64,000 nt of DNA, taken from contig JACOUL010000026.1 of NCBI GenBank assembly GCA_016177875.1, positions 1 to 64,000 on the forward strand. Reading direction: 5' to 3'. The DNA comes from Burkholderiales bacterium. Its GTDB lineage: Bacteria > Pseudomonadota > Gammaproteobacteria > Burkholderiales > Burkholderiaceae_D. Position numbers and translations under genes: made by a program. Each line of letters begins with the position of its first letter. Position 1 is the stretch's first letter. Below, one piece after another: positions 17,331 through 26,846 of this stretch. The notes under the pieces were generated by a model. That model worked only from the letters and a program-made list of their open reading frames with translations, did no database searches and was not told the DNA's origin.

Positions 17331-18362
17331 TTAAGAAGCGCGAATTTTGATGGTGCGCGCATTTGCCGCGACGGCGCGCGCGCGCAGCTGACCGCAGCCG
17401 CCGTCGACTTCTTGCGCAGCCGAATCGCGCAAATTCGAAACGATGCCGTGCTGATGCAGAATGCGGACGATCATGCGGGCACGTTCCCATGAAGGGCGTT
17501 TGAAATCGAGATCCGGCACGGCGTTATACGGGATCATATTCAGCACCGCGTATTTTCCCTTCAGTAAAGCAATCATGCCTTCGACTTCATCGTCGCCGTC
17601 ATTAATGCCTTCTAAGAGTGTCCATTGGTATTGAATGGGGTACGCTGTCGCGCGGCTGTATGCCTCTCCCAGCTCCACCAATTCTTTCGGCGTCAGACGC
17701 GGCGCGCGCGGCAATAGCGTTTCGCGCAGCTCCGCTTTAGTGGTATGCAGAGACAAGGCCAAGGCCGGCTTGACCGGGTTCTGCGGCAGGCGTTCAAACA
17801 CGCGCTCGTCGCCGACCGTGGAAAACACCAGGCTCTTATGGCCGATATTGCCTTCGGCGCCGAGCAAATCGATCGCTTCCAGCACATTGTCCAAATTATG
17901 CGCAGGCTCGCCCATGCCCATGAAGACCACCTTTTTTACCGCGCGCCGGCGACGTGCCAGCACCACTTGCGCCACCATCTCACCGCTGGTGAGTTGGCGT
18001 ATCAATCCGCTGCGGCCGGTCATGCAGAACTGGCAACCGACCGCGCAACCGACTTGGCTGGATATGCATACGCCGTCGCGCGGCAGCAAAACGCTTTCCA
18101 CCATCTGACCGTCGTGCAGGCCCACCAGCAAACGTGCCGAACCGTCTTCGGTTTGATGGGTCGATATCAGTTTGACGATGCCATCGAGTTCCGCATCGAG
18201 CGCGGGAAGCCCTTCGCGCAGCGAAAGAGGAAAGTAGTCTTCCGCGCGCCGCCTGCCCTGTTGATGCGAACGCGCTTGCACCCAATCCCGCAACACGCGT
18301 TGTTCGTGTTCCGGTTTGGCGCCTAAATCGCGCAAGCGTCGGCGAATGGATTCGATTTGCAT
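17331..18362 (-). CDS. Radical SAM RNA methyltransferase, RlmN/Cfr-like
   Basis: 343 residues, shorter than typical RlmN (about 370-390). The radical SAM motif CAVGCQFC places its cluster cysteines at 106, 110 and 113. VFMGMGEPAHNLDNV and the C-terminal catalytic Cys in GGCGQL follow the RlmN/Cfr plan of C2/C8 adenosine methylation through a methyl-cysteine intermediate. FCMTGRSG replaces the usual FCSTGKQG, and NLRDSAAQEVDGG differs from the RlmN consensus before the catalytic Cys, so it may be a paralogue with another target. It is followed on the same strand only by the MerR unit. Confidence 0.75.
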   Translation of the reverse strand: MQIESIRRRLRDLGAKPEHEQRVLRDWVQARSHQQGRRRAEDYFPLSLREGLPALDAELDGIVKLISTHQTEDGSARLLVGLHDGQMVESVLLPRDGVCISSQVGCAVGCQFCMTGRSGLIRQLTSGEMVAQVVLARRRRAVKKVVFMGMGEPAHNLDNVLEAIDLLGAEGNIGHKSLVFSTVGDERVFERLPQNPVKPALALSLHTTKAELRETLLPRAPRLTPKELVELGEAYSRATAYPIQYQWTLLEGINDGDDEVEGMIALLKGKYAVLNMIPYNAVPDLDFKRPSWERARMIVRILHQHGIVSNLRDSAAQEVDGGCGQLRARAVAANARTIKIRAS

Positions 18363-18370
18363 TCGGCTAT

Positions 18371-18916
18371 TTAACGCGCTGCCTGCAGCGTCGTCAATTC
18401 AATCTGAACCGTTTCTTCGCCGGCGGAAAACCAGATCTGCCCATCTTGAATCGTGCATTGGACGGCCATGGTTCTTTCAGCCAGCCCGGCCATTTTCTGC
18501 GTGAGTTCTAAAGGAACATCGAACACGCTCAGATTGCTCAGTTTGGCGAAGCCGGAACGGTTTTCCTCGAACCACACGTCCACCGCTTTTCCGCCATAGG
18601 CATAAATCATTACTTTCTCGGACCGCCCGATCGCTTTGCGAATCAGCTTTTCATCGGGCAAGCCGACTTCGATCCACAGCTGGATGGCGCCGGTCAAATC
18701 TTTTTCCCACACGGCCGGCTCATCATCGGCGCTGATACCGCGTCCGAAGGCAAGCGATTCGCTCGCGTTACAAGCGAAAGCGAGCAGGCGCACCATCATG
18801 CGTTCGTCCGTCTCGGAAGGATGGCGCGCGATCGTCAACGCGTGCTGCCCATAGTAGTTGCGGTCCATGTCGGACACTTGAAGATCGGCTTTGTAGATGG
18901 TGGATTTAAGCGCCAT
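18371..18916 (-). CDS. yaeQ: YaeQ family protein
   Basis: 181 residues with the family hallmarks ALKSTIYKADLQVSDMDR at the N-terminus, HPSETDERMMVRLLAFA, and DEPAVWEKDLTGAIQLWIEVG. YaeQ has a restriction-endonuclease-like (PD-(D/E)xK) fold; a role in transcription elongation was proposed, but its biochemical function is not settled. It is first in a two-gene unit with the RlmN/Cfr-like gene, 8 nt apart. Confidence 0.88.
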   Translation of the reverse strand: MALKSTIYKADLQVSDMDRNYYGQHALTIARHPSETDERMMVRLLAFACNASESLAFGRGISADDEPAVWEKDLTGAIQLWIEVGLPDEKLIRKAIGRSEKVMIYAYGGKAVDVWFEENRSGFAKLSNLSVFDVPLELTQKMAGLAERTMAVQCTIQDGQIWFSAGEETVQIELTTLQAAR

Positions 18917-19136
18917 GGCTGCTGGTGATAAGGTTTGGACCCGCTATTGTACGGATTTAAGTGCGAGTCTTATCGCTCCCCCGCCCTTATGCCGATTCTT
19001 CAATGCCGCCCCGCACGCGCGAACAAGCGCTTCGTCTCGAAGCACTCAAAAAATTTAACAATGTCTTTGGGTTAAAAACGTTGTAATTTTGCCTTCTCTC
19101 TCTACAAGCAGGCATTTCCGCTGGCTAATCGGCCAG

Positions 19137-19166
19137 TTGCCGGATTAATATATTAACAATTATAAT
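19137..19166 (+). promoter_or_regulatory. Putative sigma-70 promoter of the PilZ gene
   Basis: TTGCCG at 19137-19142 and a perfect TATAAT at 19161-19166 are separated by 18 bp. The transcript would begin near 19173, downstream of the ATG at 19168, which supports the TTG start at 19204. Confidence 0.45.
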
Positions 19167-19203
19167 TATGTTTATTACAACATTTAACATTCCGGAGACA
19201 GCA

Positions 19204-19575
19204 TTGAAAAACGAGCTTGACCTCATTACCGCCCTCGAACAACGTAAAGCCGCGCGCAAGATTTTGCTCGGCCGCGCAGTATTTGCCTCTCCTGAACTCA
19301 CCGTCAGCACCGCTCTCACCATCGATCTTTCAACCGGCGGACTAAGCTTGATTTTGCCGAAAGCGCTCGTTGAACAACCGAATTGCGCCGTATCTTTCGA
19401 CGTGCCCTTACAGTATCAGCCGCAGCGCGTGCTGGTGAGCGGCCGCGTTATTTCCTGCCAAAGAAAAGCGCCGCAAAGTTATCGCGTCGGCGTTCAGTTC
19501 GTGCACGCCGACTGGGATAGTTTTGAAATGATCAGAATGGCGATCGATCACAATCTGCATGCAGCGATTGTGTAA
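19204..19575 (+). CDS. PilZ-domain protein
   Basis: About 123 residues from a TTG start with GGAG 7 nt upstream. An in-frame ATG at 19168 has no ribosome binding site and lies before the predicted transcription start. The PilZ pattern is partly visible: QRKAARKILLGRA (Arg-rich loop) and the D-x-S-x-x-G core as DLSTGGLSL, followed by GRVISC and YRVGVQF. PilZ domains bind cyclic-di-GMP. Its stop faces the end of the EPS operon, 8 nt away, so a role in EPS control is tempting but inferred. Confidence 0.78.
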   Translation: MKNELDLITALEQRKAARKILLGRAVFASPELTVSTALTIDLSTGGLSLILPKALVEQPNCAVSFDVPLQYQPQRVLVSGRVISCQRKAPQSYRVGVQFVHADWDSFEMIRMAIDHNLHAAIV

Positions 19576-19583
19576 CTCCGCTC

Positions 19584-21863
19584 TTATCTCGTTAGCTCAA
19601 AATAAGTCGTAGGACCATCCGGCAAGCGCGCTGTATCGAAAACGATATCCAGCAGCTTGCCGTTCTTTTTCAGCGGCAGTTCTGTTCCGCGCTCGCCGTT
19701 GAGTTTCAGCGCATACAGGCGCAATTTCTCCGGTTTGTCGTGCTTCAGCTGCAAGTGCACCTGCGACGTTTTCATCAGAACCGGTTTTCCGCCGAGCTTA
19801 TCGAGGATTTTTTCGGATGCGTCGGTAAAACTCATGCCGCTATTGCGCGCGTCGGTAGCCACAATAATCAAAATTCTGCCGCTCTTCTCCAATATCGCAC
19901 CGTCCAGCGACGAAGCCGCTATCAAGGCCGGCTCGGTGGATTCCTTCACCGCTAAGCGGGAGCCCGGCGCCGGCAGAACCTTATCGAAGGCATATGCTTC
20001 CGTCTTCTCGGTTATGACGCTCAATATGCCTGGCCGGACATCGAGCTTTATTTGGCCTGTGTCGCTTTCCATCAAACCGTCACGGATATCGCTCGCATTG
20101 CTCGTCGAGAGAATGCCGGCTTTTCTCAATTGCTTCACTCTTTCGTTCGCACGGTTTTCATCCTCGCGCTTAATCAAGGCGCCGGCCTTGCGGATGAATT
20201 TGTCGAACTTTGTGTTGTCGACCTTGTCGGGATGAATGAGCAAACTATTTTTCGCCAACGTCGTGCCGTCCGTATCCCATTGCACGCCTACTCCGGTGAG
20301 TAAGCCGAATTGATTGACGTCGCCCGGCAAAAACCCGATGCCGCTTTGCTTCTCGAACACGTAGTCCGGTGTGAGACGAACAAGAGTGCGATGTGAAGAC
20401 GGCTTGACGTCGCCACGCAAGAAAAGCAAGGCCGCCACGGTTTCCGACGCACGCGCAACGGGGTCGACACCGGCGCCGAATGGGTAAATAATTTGATGTC
20501 GATCGCCGCGCTTCCCGCCATATTCCAACTCGATCGGTCCGCTGGCATGCCGGCAAATCAAATCCCAGTTCTGCATAGCCGCGTAGGCTCCCGTCGCCAA
20601 GCCGGATTCATAGCGATAGCGATTCCAAAACGGCTGGTCGTATTCCGTCACCGCGAACGGCTTATTCCAATAGCGTCCGGCGGCAAGATCGCGGATGGCC
20701 GGCAAGCCTTCTTGCAGCGAACTGCTTTGCTTGATGCGGGTGCCCGGCGAGGCAAATCCTTGCGGTTCATCGAAATAGGCATGCGCCGTCACCAAATCAA
20801 GCTGCGCGCGGCTGGCGATATCCTGCACGGTGAACCAATTATCGTAGCCGGTGATGAATCCTTTGTAGCCGAGATTGCGCAGATAGCTGCGCATCCAGTG
20901 CAAGGTATTGGCTTGCGCGTCGAAATAAAAACGCTGGGCATCGGCCATACGCGGCGAAGCGTCCCATACGCGACGCGGCAGCTCCATCGGCGTGCTGGGG
21001 GGCATATCGCTCTCCCATTTCTTCATAACCTGGTCGACGTTGCCGTAGCGCTGCGCCAGCCAGCGTGAAAATTCGCGATTCAATGCGGCGCTGGGTTGAT
21101 GATGAAGCAGGCTGTTCAAGCCGCCTTCATTGACGGCTGTTACCGCCACCAACGCAGGGTCCCGCAGGGGTGCGAGTCCAGTATAGGGATTTTTTGCCGC
21201 TAAAAGCTTGTCGACCAAACGCCGCCAATGTTCCTGATCTTCTTTATTGAAATAAACGCCGAGTTTGACGTTGCGTTTGTCGGCCCAACGGTCCGGCCCG
21301 ACATCGCCATAGGCACCGTTCCACGACGTGAGCGCATCCAGCATCCAATAGATGCCCTCGCGTTTTAGGGCTGCCATGAAATAATGAAAGCGGTCGAGCT
21401 GCTCCGGGTCGAAATCGAAATCTTTATTGCGCCCATTCATCAAGACATTTTCGACGAAGTGAAAGCGCGCAAGATTATAGCCGTGCAATCGGAGCTGCTG
21501 CGCGTACCGGTCCGCCGTATCATGATCGGGGAATCCCTCCTCTATCCCCCATGGCTGTGAAGCACACATAAAGCGCTGTGCCTTGGCAGGCGTCTTGGCA
21601 AAGGCGAAATGGCCATCGGGCGTAGCAATGACGTGCCCATTTTTTCCGGCGGGACCCGGCGCAACCAGTGCGGAAAAATCCAGCGCATTGCCGGGGCGGA
21701 TGCTTAAGTCCGCATCCGTTACCGCACGCCATTCCGCTCTCGCCTTTGCCGGGAAAAATAAAAACAAGGCCAGTGCCAGCAACAGCTGGCCAAGTGCGAT
21801 TGCCAAGCCGATCTGCACCAGGGTCTTGCTGATAGCACGCCAAAATCGCATCGGCTGCCTCAT
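19584..21863 (-). CDS. Membrane-anchored glycoside-hydrolase-like protein of the EPS cluster
   Basis: 759 residues from the ATG that overlaps the upstream glycosyltransferase stop (ATGA); the open frame runs further upstream to 22298, but that part is antisense-like noise. A hydrophobic segment at about residues 15-37 (LVQIGLAIALGQLLLALALF) is a signal anchor. The following domain looks like a clan-A TIM barrel: NLARFHFVEN, acid/base candidate E246 in TAVNEGG, and nucleophile candidate E407 in VTEYDQPFWNRY. The C-terminal 250 residues are beta-rich. It is the last gene of the EPS operon and probably trims or releases polymer. Confidence 0.72.
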   Translation of the reverse strand: MRQPMRFWRAISKTLVQIGLAIALGQLLLALALFLFFPAKARAEWRAVTDADLSIRPGNALDFSALVAPGPAGKNGHVIATPDGHFAFAKTPAKAQRFMCASQPWGIEEGFPDHDTADRYAQQLRLHGYNLARFHFVENVLMNGRNKDFDFDPEQLDRFHYFMAALKREGIYWMLDALTSWNGAYGDVGPDRWADKRNVKLGVYFNKEDQEHWRRLVDKLLAAKNPYTGLAPLRDPALVAVTAVNEGGLNSLLHHQPSAALNREFSRWLAQRYGNVDQVMKKWESDMPPSTPMELPRRVWDASPRMADAQRFYFDAQANTLHWMRSYLRNLGYKGFITGYDNWFTVQDIASRAQLDLVTAHAYFDEPQGFASPGTRIKQSSSLQEGLPAIRDLAAGRYWNKPFAVTEYDQPFWNRYRYESGLATGAYAAMQNWDLICRHASGPIELEYGGKRGDRHQIIYPFGAGVDPVARASETVAALLFLRGDVKPSSHRTLVRLTPDYVFEKQSGIGFLPGDVNQFGLLTGVGVQWDTDGTTLAKNSLLIHPDKVDNTKFDKFIRKAGALIKREDENRANERVKQLRKAGILSTSNASDIRDGLMESDTGQIKLDVRPGILSVITEKTEAYAFDKVLPAPGSRLAVKESTEPALIAASSLDGAILEKSGRILIIVATDARNSGMSFTDASEKILDKLGGKPVLMKTSQVHLQLKHDKPEKLRLYALKLNGERGTELPLKKNGKLLDIVFDTARLPDGPTTYFELTR

Positions 21864-23089
21864 GACTCTTGCGGCCGTCGTTCGAAAAAACTGCGATACG
21901 ACGCTGCGACCTGCGACGCCAGCGCGTCGTAACTGCGCGCCTGCTTGACGTAGCGTTGGCCGGATTGCGCCATTTGTTCTCGGCGCGCGGCATCTTCCAG
22001 CAATTCCAAAACGGCTTCTGCAAATTCTTGCGGATCGAGCGTCACGCAAAGCCCTGCTTGGCCTTCCTTCACCACGTATGCTTGATCGGGATTGTCGTTG
22101 CCGACCACCGGCAAGCCGAGCGCCATGTATTCGATGGCTTTCGTAGGAGAGCCGCAATCGAGCAAGAAACCGCGCGGAATCGGCGACAAGCCGATTTCCG
22201 CGGCACGCACATATCGCCACGCGCGCTCGGTCGGCAACCATCCCGTCCAAAGAATGGAATCCATGACGCCGAGCCGCCAAGCTTCGTTCTTGAGCCAATC
22301 GCGGTGTTCTGCATCTTGCGTATCGCCCGCCAATACAAGCAAGACGCTGGGTACTTTCTCGCGCACGATGGCGAGCATTTCGAACAAGGTCTCGATATTG
22401 CGCGCCTGGTCAAGCGCACCGAGATAGGCCAAGGCGCGCCGTCCGTCCAAGCGCGGATCGTCGCTCGGTGCAATGCGTTCCGGTTGCGCGATTTCCAAAT
22501 CGACGCCCATCGGCACCGGCGTCATGCGTTCGTGCGGAATACCCTTCGCCGCCACGTCTTCACGCATTTGCTCGCTTTGCACGAAGATATGATCGGCGCG
22601 CGGCAGCACCACACGGTACAACAGCCATTTTCCTATCGTGCCTTGCAGCAGCGGAAAAAAATAACGCATGCCGGCACGCGGGCCGCGCGCCTTGGCGCGC
22701 GCGATCTGGCCTTCCGATTGAGGAAAGGACATCCAATAAAAAAAAGGGAGTTTTTTTATTTTGGCGGCAACCAAGGCAATCAGCGCGGCGATCGGCATGT
22801 CGCGCACTTGAATTGCATCGTAGCGTTCGCGGTCGGCGCCGGCCAGCATGCGCAAGTTATGCCAGGTTTTGGCCAAGTACTGCCCTGCGCGGCCGCGCGG
22901 CACCGCGCATAACAAGGCCTGGCCGCCGCCCCATTGCACGACCCGCGTCGCTTCGATGTCGTATTCCGTTACCAGATCGCTGGTAATGCCGATGCGCGGC
23001 AAGTATTTGCCGAACAAGACGGCGACATCCGGCCGAAAAGTCGGCCAGGATTCATGCGAAACGTAAAGAAGATGAATTTTTTCTTTCAT
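21860..23089 (-). CDS. Glycosyltransferase family 4 protein (EPS)
   Basis: 409 residues from the ATG at 23089, which overlaps the polymerase-like gene stop as ATGA; the frame is open upstream but without coding character. The N-terminus MKEKIHLLYVSHESWPTFRP and the C-terminal GDTQDAEHRDWL, GFLLDCGSPTKAIEYMALGL are GT-B features, with the EX7E-like region around SPTKAIEYMALGLPVVGND. The donor sugar is unknown. It lies mid-operon between the ligase/polymerase-like gene and the hydrolase. Confidence 0.85.
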   Translation of the reverse strand: MKEKIHLLYVSHESWPTFRPDVAVLFGKYLPRIGITSDLVTEYDIEATRVVQWGGGQALLCAVPRGRAGQYLAKTWHNLRMLAGADRERYDAIQVRDMPIAALIALVAAKIKKLPFFYWMSFPQSEGQIARAKARGPRAGMRYFFPLLQGTIGKWLLYRVVLPRADHIFVQSEQMREDVAAKGIPHERMTPVPMGVDLEIAQPERIAPSDDPRLDGRRALAYLGALDQARNIETLFEMLAIVREKVPSVLLVLAGDTQDAEHRDWLKNEAWRLGVMDSILWTGWLPTERAWRYVRAAEIGLSPIPRGFLLDCGSPTKAIEYMALGLPVVGNDNPDQAYVVKEGQAGLCVTLDPQEFAEAVLELLEDAARREQMAQSGQRYVKQARSYDALASQVAASYRSFFERRPQES

Positions 23090-24582
23090 AGGTAGGCGTA
23101 ATATTTTTTCTTTATCGCCGGCGCCGGCGGATGCGTGCGGCATAGGTAAGCGAGATATCCGAGCACCGCGGCGATGACGATTTGAAAAGCCTGCAGGTTG
23201 ACGCTGCTGTTGCTGTAAATAAGGAAGACCGCAAACACGGCAATTGCCGCCTGAATTGCCAAGGCATCCGCCCTCACCCACGCATCGAGCGCACGCCGCC
23301 AGAGTCGATTGGCGGCAACCCACGCCGACACCAAAATGCCGGCATACATGCCGGCACCGACCAAGCCCATATCCCACAGCAGAGTGGACAGCGTCGTGAG
23401 GTCGATGCCGTAACGCGGATAGTGCATGCCGATATGCCCGGAGAGCGGATTGTTCGCCGCCCAAAACGAGCTCCCGATGCCATGACCGAACAACAAACCG
23501 ACAGGATCGTGCCAGCCGTGGCGCTCCCACCAAAAACTGATGGCGGTAGAACGATTTAACAGCGCATCGCCATAACCCGTGGATTCCAGGTTGTAACTCA
23601 GCGTATTGGCGAGCACGTCGGCAAAATTCCCGCGTATCATCAGCGTGACATAGACCCAGCCGAGCACCGCGGTCAGAATCACGAGCACCAGCATGCCCGG
23701 CAGATAACGCAGTGGTGCCCTGAAAAAATCCTTGCGCATGACGATTGCCCCGACAAGCGGAAGCAGAAGCAAAACGACTTTGGTTTCGCCCAGGCCAAGC
23801 GGAATCAGGCAAAGAATGCCGAGCAAAGCCGTGCGCCAGCCGCTGAGCAGTCCGGCACGCCGCCGCGCCAATAGAAATGCAGTAACGATCAATAAAAACG
23901 CTGCCATTTCTGCATTGGCGCTTCCGCCATTCAAGTTGGCGCCGAAAGTGCCCGCTACCACGTCGGTCGCTTCACTGCCGGCTTGCAGCCCGCCTCGCAG
24001 CGGCACGAGAACCAGAAATTCGTACAGTGCAAAAGGCAGTTGCAACAAAGCGATCAATAAAAAAAGTTTTTGCCAGCGCTGCATATCGCTGGATGCGAAC
24101 GGCAACGCGGCTAGCGCGAACAGCAATCCATATGCCTGGAAGTAGCGCTTGAAACCGGCAATCAATTGGGAAAGCGAATACCAGTTCAAGGCAGTCGATA
24201 AAATCGCCAGCAGCACAAATAAAAGCGCCACCCAAACGAACACCGGCAAATGTTTTTGCCGCGTCATATGGACCAGCGCGAGCGGCCACAGCAAAAAAGC
24301 CAGGATCGAAACCGGCCATACCAAACGCATGTATTCCGGTCCTGCCAAGGAAAGCAAGGCGCCGGTGGCCAGGCTTAAAAAAATAACCAGCCAAATCAGC
24401 AAGCGCGGCGCGGTAAGAAGAAACGCGCCGCCCACCAGGCCGAGCCCCATGCCGATGACGACCGGATTCGCAGTCGTCGTCAGCAAGCCGAGGAATAAGG
24501 CGGCGAGCAGGAGCAAACCAATAAATATCGCGGGCAGCCGGGCTACCGGCGCACCTTGCAGTCTGGAATCCAGTAGCGTCAT
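23086..24582 (-). CDS. O-antigen ligase / Wzy-polymerase-like membrane protein
   Basis: 498 residues from the ATG at 24582, which overlaps the upstream stop as ATGA. At least ten membrane helices are visible. A large periplasmic loop follows GDALLNRSTAISFWWERHG and contains HDPVGLLFGHGIGSSF, typical of the Wzy_C (O-antigen ligase/polymerase) family, where an H/R-bearing loop near the GxG motif matters for catalysis. In an EPS operon with a flippase this is most likely the repeat-unit polymerase. Confidence 0.8.
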   Translation of the reverse strand: MTLLDSRLQGAPVARLPAIFIGLLLLAALFLGLLTTTANPVVIGMGLGLVGGAFLLTAPRLLIWLVIFLSLATGALLSLAGPEYMRLVWPVSILAFLLWPLALVHMTRQKHLPVFVWVALLFVLLAILSTALNWYSLSQLIAGFKRYFQAYGLLFALAALPFASSDMQRWQKLFLLIALLQLPFALYEFLVLVPLRGGLQAGSEATDVVAGTFGANLNGGSANAEMAAFLLIVTAFLLARRRAGLLSGWRTALLGILCLIPLGLGETKVVLLLLPLVGAIVMRKDFFRAPLRYLPGMLVLVILTAVLGWVYVTLMIRGNFADVLANTLSYNLESTGYGDALLNRSTAISFWWERHGWHDPVGLLFGHGIGSSFWAANNPLSGHIGMHYPRYGIDLTTLSTLLWDMGLVGAGMYAGILVSAWVAANRLWRRALDAWVRADALAIQAAIAVFAVFLIYSNSSVNLQAFQIVIAAVLGYLAYLCRTHPPAPAIKKKYYAYL

Positions 24583-26846
24583 GGCCGCGCCACCTCTCTT
24601 ACCGCCTGCAGGAACGCCGGCTCGATCCGATCCCACAGATAGGGTTCACCGCTTTCACGCGCCTGGCGCTTCATGCGCTGCAGCTCAGAGCGTTGTTGCC
24701 ATAGCGTTTGAATCGCACACGCCAAGCTCTTGCTGTCGTAGTTGAAGATCAAACCATTGCACCCCGGACGAACGTATTGCGTATGCGTGCGGATATCGCT
24801 CGCCAGCACCGGCAAGCCGGCAACCAGGTATTCGAATAGCTTGGTCGGCGGATTAAAACGCCACCATGGCTGGTCTTCCCAAAGGCACAAGCCGACATCG
24901 GCGCGCCGCAAGTGAGCGGGAATTGCGCTGCCTGCGATGCGTCCGTGCACAGTCACCGCATCGGCAATGCCGAGCTGTTCGGCATACTCGCGGCAATAGG
25001 CGCGCTCGGAATCGCTCGCACCGATCAGCGTCAAGCGAGCGATCGGCCCGGCGCCATTGGCGATTTTTAATGCTTCCAGCATGACGTCGCGGCCGCGCGC
25101 CTTGCTGACAGTACCGACGTAAATCAATTCCAATGGCGCATCCTGTTTTTCCAGAGGCAGCGCCAAAGCCGCTGAGTCGAAAGAAGGATCGACGCCCATA
25201 TAAATCAGCCGCATCCGTTGCGGCGGACAGCCGTGTTCAAGCAAATCTTCGCTATGCGCTTCGCCGATCGGCATCACCACGCTCGCACGCCGCGCCCCTT
25301 GAAACGCGAGCCAGCGGGAGATGAAGCGGATGGCGCGTTTAACGGGCGATGCGTTTTTTGACGCTTCGGCGAAATGGGTGGGATGTTCGTTCCAGTAGAC
25401 GGCGGTCGATACGCGGCCGGACAGCAAAGCCACCGGCGCAACCGAGGAATGCAGTAACACCGCGCAATGCGGCCGGCGCGCGCGGATGAAATTGCCGCAA
25501 TGCCAGAGGTAGTTCAGCCAGCCTTTGCGGCCATCACCCCCCGGCAGAATGACGTATTCCGCGCCTTCCACCTGCAACTCCGCTTGCGTCAAGGGAAAAT
25601 CGCTGACCACGACGAGGCGATAATGCTTCGCCAAGGCTTTCATGCGATAAGAAAAGTCGAGAAAGCCCGGCTGATCCGGGGCGAAGCGCGTGATGACCAC
25701 GCACTCTTTCGGCGGATGCGCGATAGATGCGATCGTCTGCAAAAATTCCGGCTCGATGCGATCCCATAAGTATTGCTGTCCGCTTTGGCTCGCGTGTTGC
25801 TTCATCTGCTCCAGTTCGTTCCGCCTCTCCCATAAGCGGCGCAAACCGTCGGCCAGACTGGCACTGTCGTATCGGCAAATCAAGCCGTTGTACCAATTCG
25901 AGAGATAAGCGGTATGCGTGCGGATATCGCTGGCGACAACCGGCACGCCGGCCGCCAGGCATTCGAATAACTTAGTTGATGGATTAAATCGCCACCAGGG
26001 CAAATCGGCAATGAAGCACAAGCCGAGATCGGCCCCGTGCAATAGCGCGGGAATCTCGTGGCCGGGGACGCGCCCGCGCACCGTCAGGGCATTGTCGATG
26101 CCCAGCTGTTTGGCGTAATCGTTGCAGTAATCGATTTGATCTTGGCTGGCGCCGACGATCGTCAGGCGCGCGATGGCGCCGTCGCGATTGGCGATCGCCA
26201 CGCCTTCAAGCATGACGTCCCGGCCGCGCAAGTGATTGAGCGTGCCGTTGTAAACCAATTCAAGCGGCGCGTCGATTGGACGTTGCGGCGATGGAAAATC
26301 GCGCAAAAAGGCGCGGTCCACTCCCATGTAATGCAGCTTGACGCGCTCCGGATCGCAGCCCATCTGGAGCAAATCATCGCGATGCGCCTCACCGATCGGC
26401 ATCACCACGGCGGCTCGCTTGGCGGCATCCATGAAAAGGAACTTCAGCGCCAGCTTGCGCGCCAGACGCTTGATGAACGGATGCCCCGGCGGAGAAGCGG
26501 TGAATCTGCTGGGATGCTCGTTCCAATACAGCGCTGTCGGCGTTTTTCGCACCAGCCAAGTCATCGGCGCGAGCATGGAATGCAGCAGCACCGCACACGC
26601 CGGGCGCCTTGCGCGGATGAACCGCGCGCTCGCCAGCAAATAACGTATCCATCCCACGCGGCCCATGTCGTAGGCGAGAACGATCGGCTCGACACCTTCG
26701 ATCGCAAGCTCCGGCTGTTGCAAAGGATAGGGGCTGACGACAATGGTTCGGTACGTACGCGCCAGCGCGCGGATGCGATAAGCAAAGTCAAGGTAGCCGG
26801 GCTGATCCGGAGGAAGCCAAGTGACGACGATGCACTCTTCCTTCAT
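24579..26846 (-). CDS. Double-domain glycosyltransferase family 4 protein (internal duplication)
   Basis: 755 residues made of two homologous GT4 units offset by about 378 residues. The first starts KEECIVVTWLPPDQPGYLDF, the second (K380) KECVVITRFAPDQPGFLDF. Each carries ALYWNEHP/AVYWNEHP, VVMPIGEAH, LRGRDVMLE/ARGRDVMLE and FNPSTKLFECLAAG/FNPPTKLFEYLVAG, so both donor sites look intact. The ATG overlaps the flippase stop (ATGA). Such a protein could add two sugars in succession, or one half could be regulatory. This is a fusion by tandem duplication, not a frameshift. Confidence 0.85.
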   Translation of the reverse strand: MKEECIVVTWLPPDQPGYLDFAYRIRALARTYRTIVVSPYPLQQPELAIEGVEPIVLAYDMGRVGWIRYLLASARFIRARRPACAVLLHSMLAPMTWLVRKTPTALYWNEHPSRFTASPPGHPFIKRLARKLALKFLFMDAAKRAAVVMPIGEAHRDDLLQMGCDPERVKLHYMGVDRAFLRDFPSPQRPIDAPLELVYNGTLNHLRGRDVMLEGVAIANRDGAIARLTIVGASQDQIDYCNDYAKQLGIDNALTVRGRVPGHEIPALLHGADLGLCFIADLPWWRFNPSTKLFECLAAGVPVVASDIRTHTAYLSNWYNGLICRYDSASLADGLRRLWERRNELEQMKQHASQSGQQYLWDRIEPEFLQTIASIAHPPKECVVITRFAPDQPGFLDFSYRMKALAKHYRLVVVSDFPLTQAELQVEGAEYVILPGGDGRKGWLNYLWHCGNFIRARRPHCAVLLHSSVAPVALLSGRVSTAVYWNEHPTHFAEASKNASPVKRAIRFISRWLAFQGARRASVVMPIGEAHSEDLLEHGCPPQRMRLIYMGVDPSFDSAALALPLEKQDAPLELIYVGTVSKARGRDVMLEALKIANGAGPIARLTLIGASDSERAYCREYAEQLGIADAVTVHGRIAGSAIPAHLRRADVGLCLWEDQPWWRFNPPTKLFEYLVAGLPVLASDIRTHTQYVRPGCNGLIFNYDSKSLACAIQTLWQQRSELQRMKRQARESGEPYLWDRIEPAFLQAVREVARP

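Noticed and set aside
21864-22298. N-terminal extension of the glycoside-hydrolase frame
   Set aside because: It overlaps the glycosyltransferase gene in another frame, is Arg-rich and low in conservation, and the ATGA start at 21863 with a signal anchor is better.
23090-23812. N-terminal extension of the GT4 frame at 21860-23089
   Set aside because: It runs antiparallel to nothing but overlaps the O-antigen ligase-like gene; the canonical GT4 N-terminus starts at 23089.
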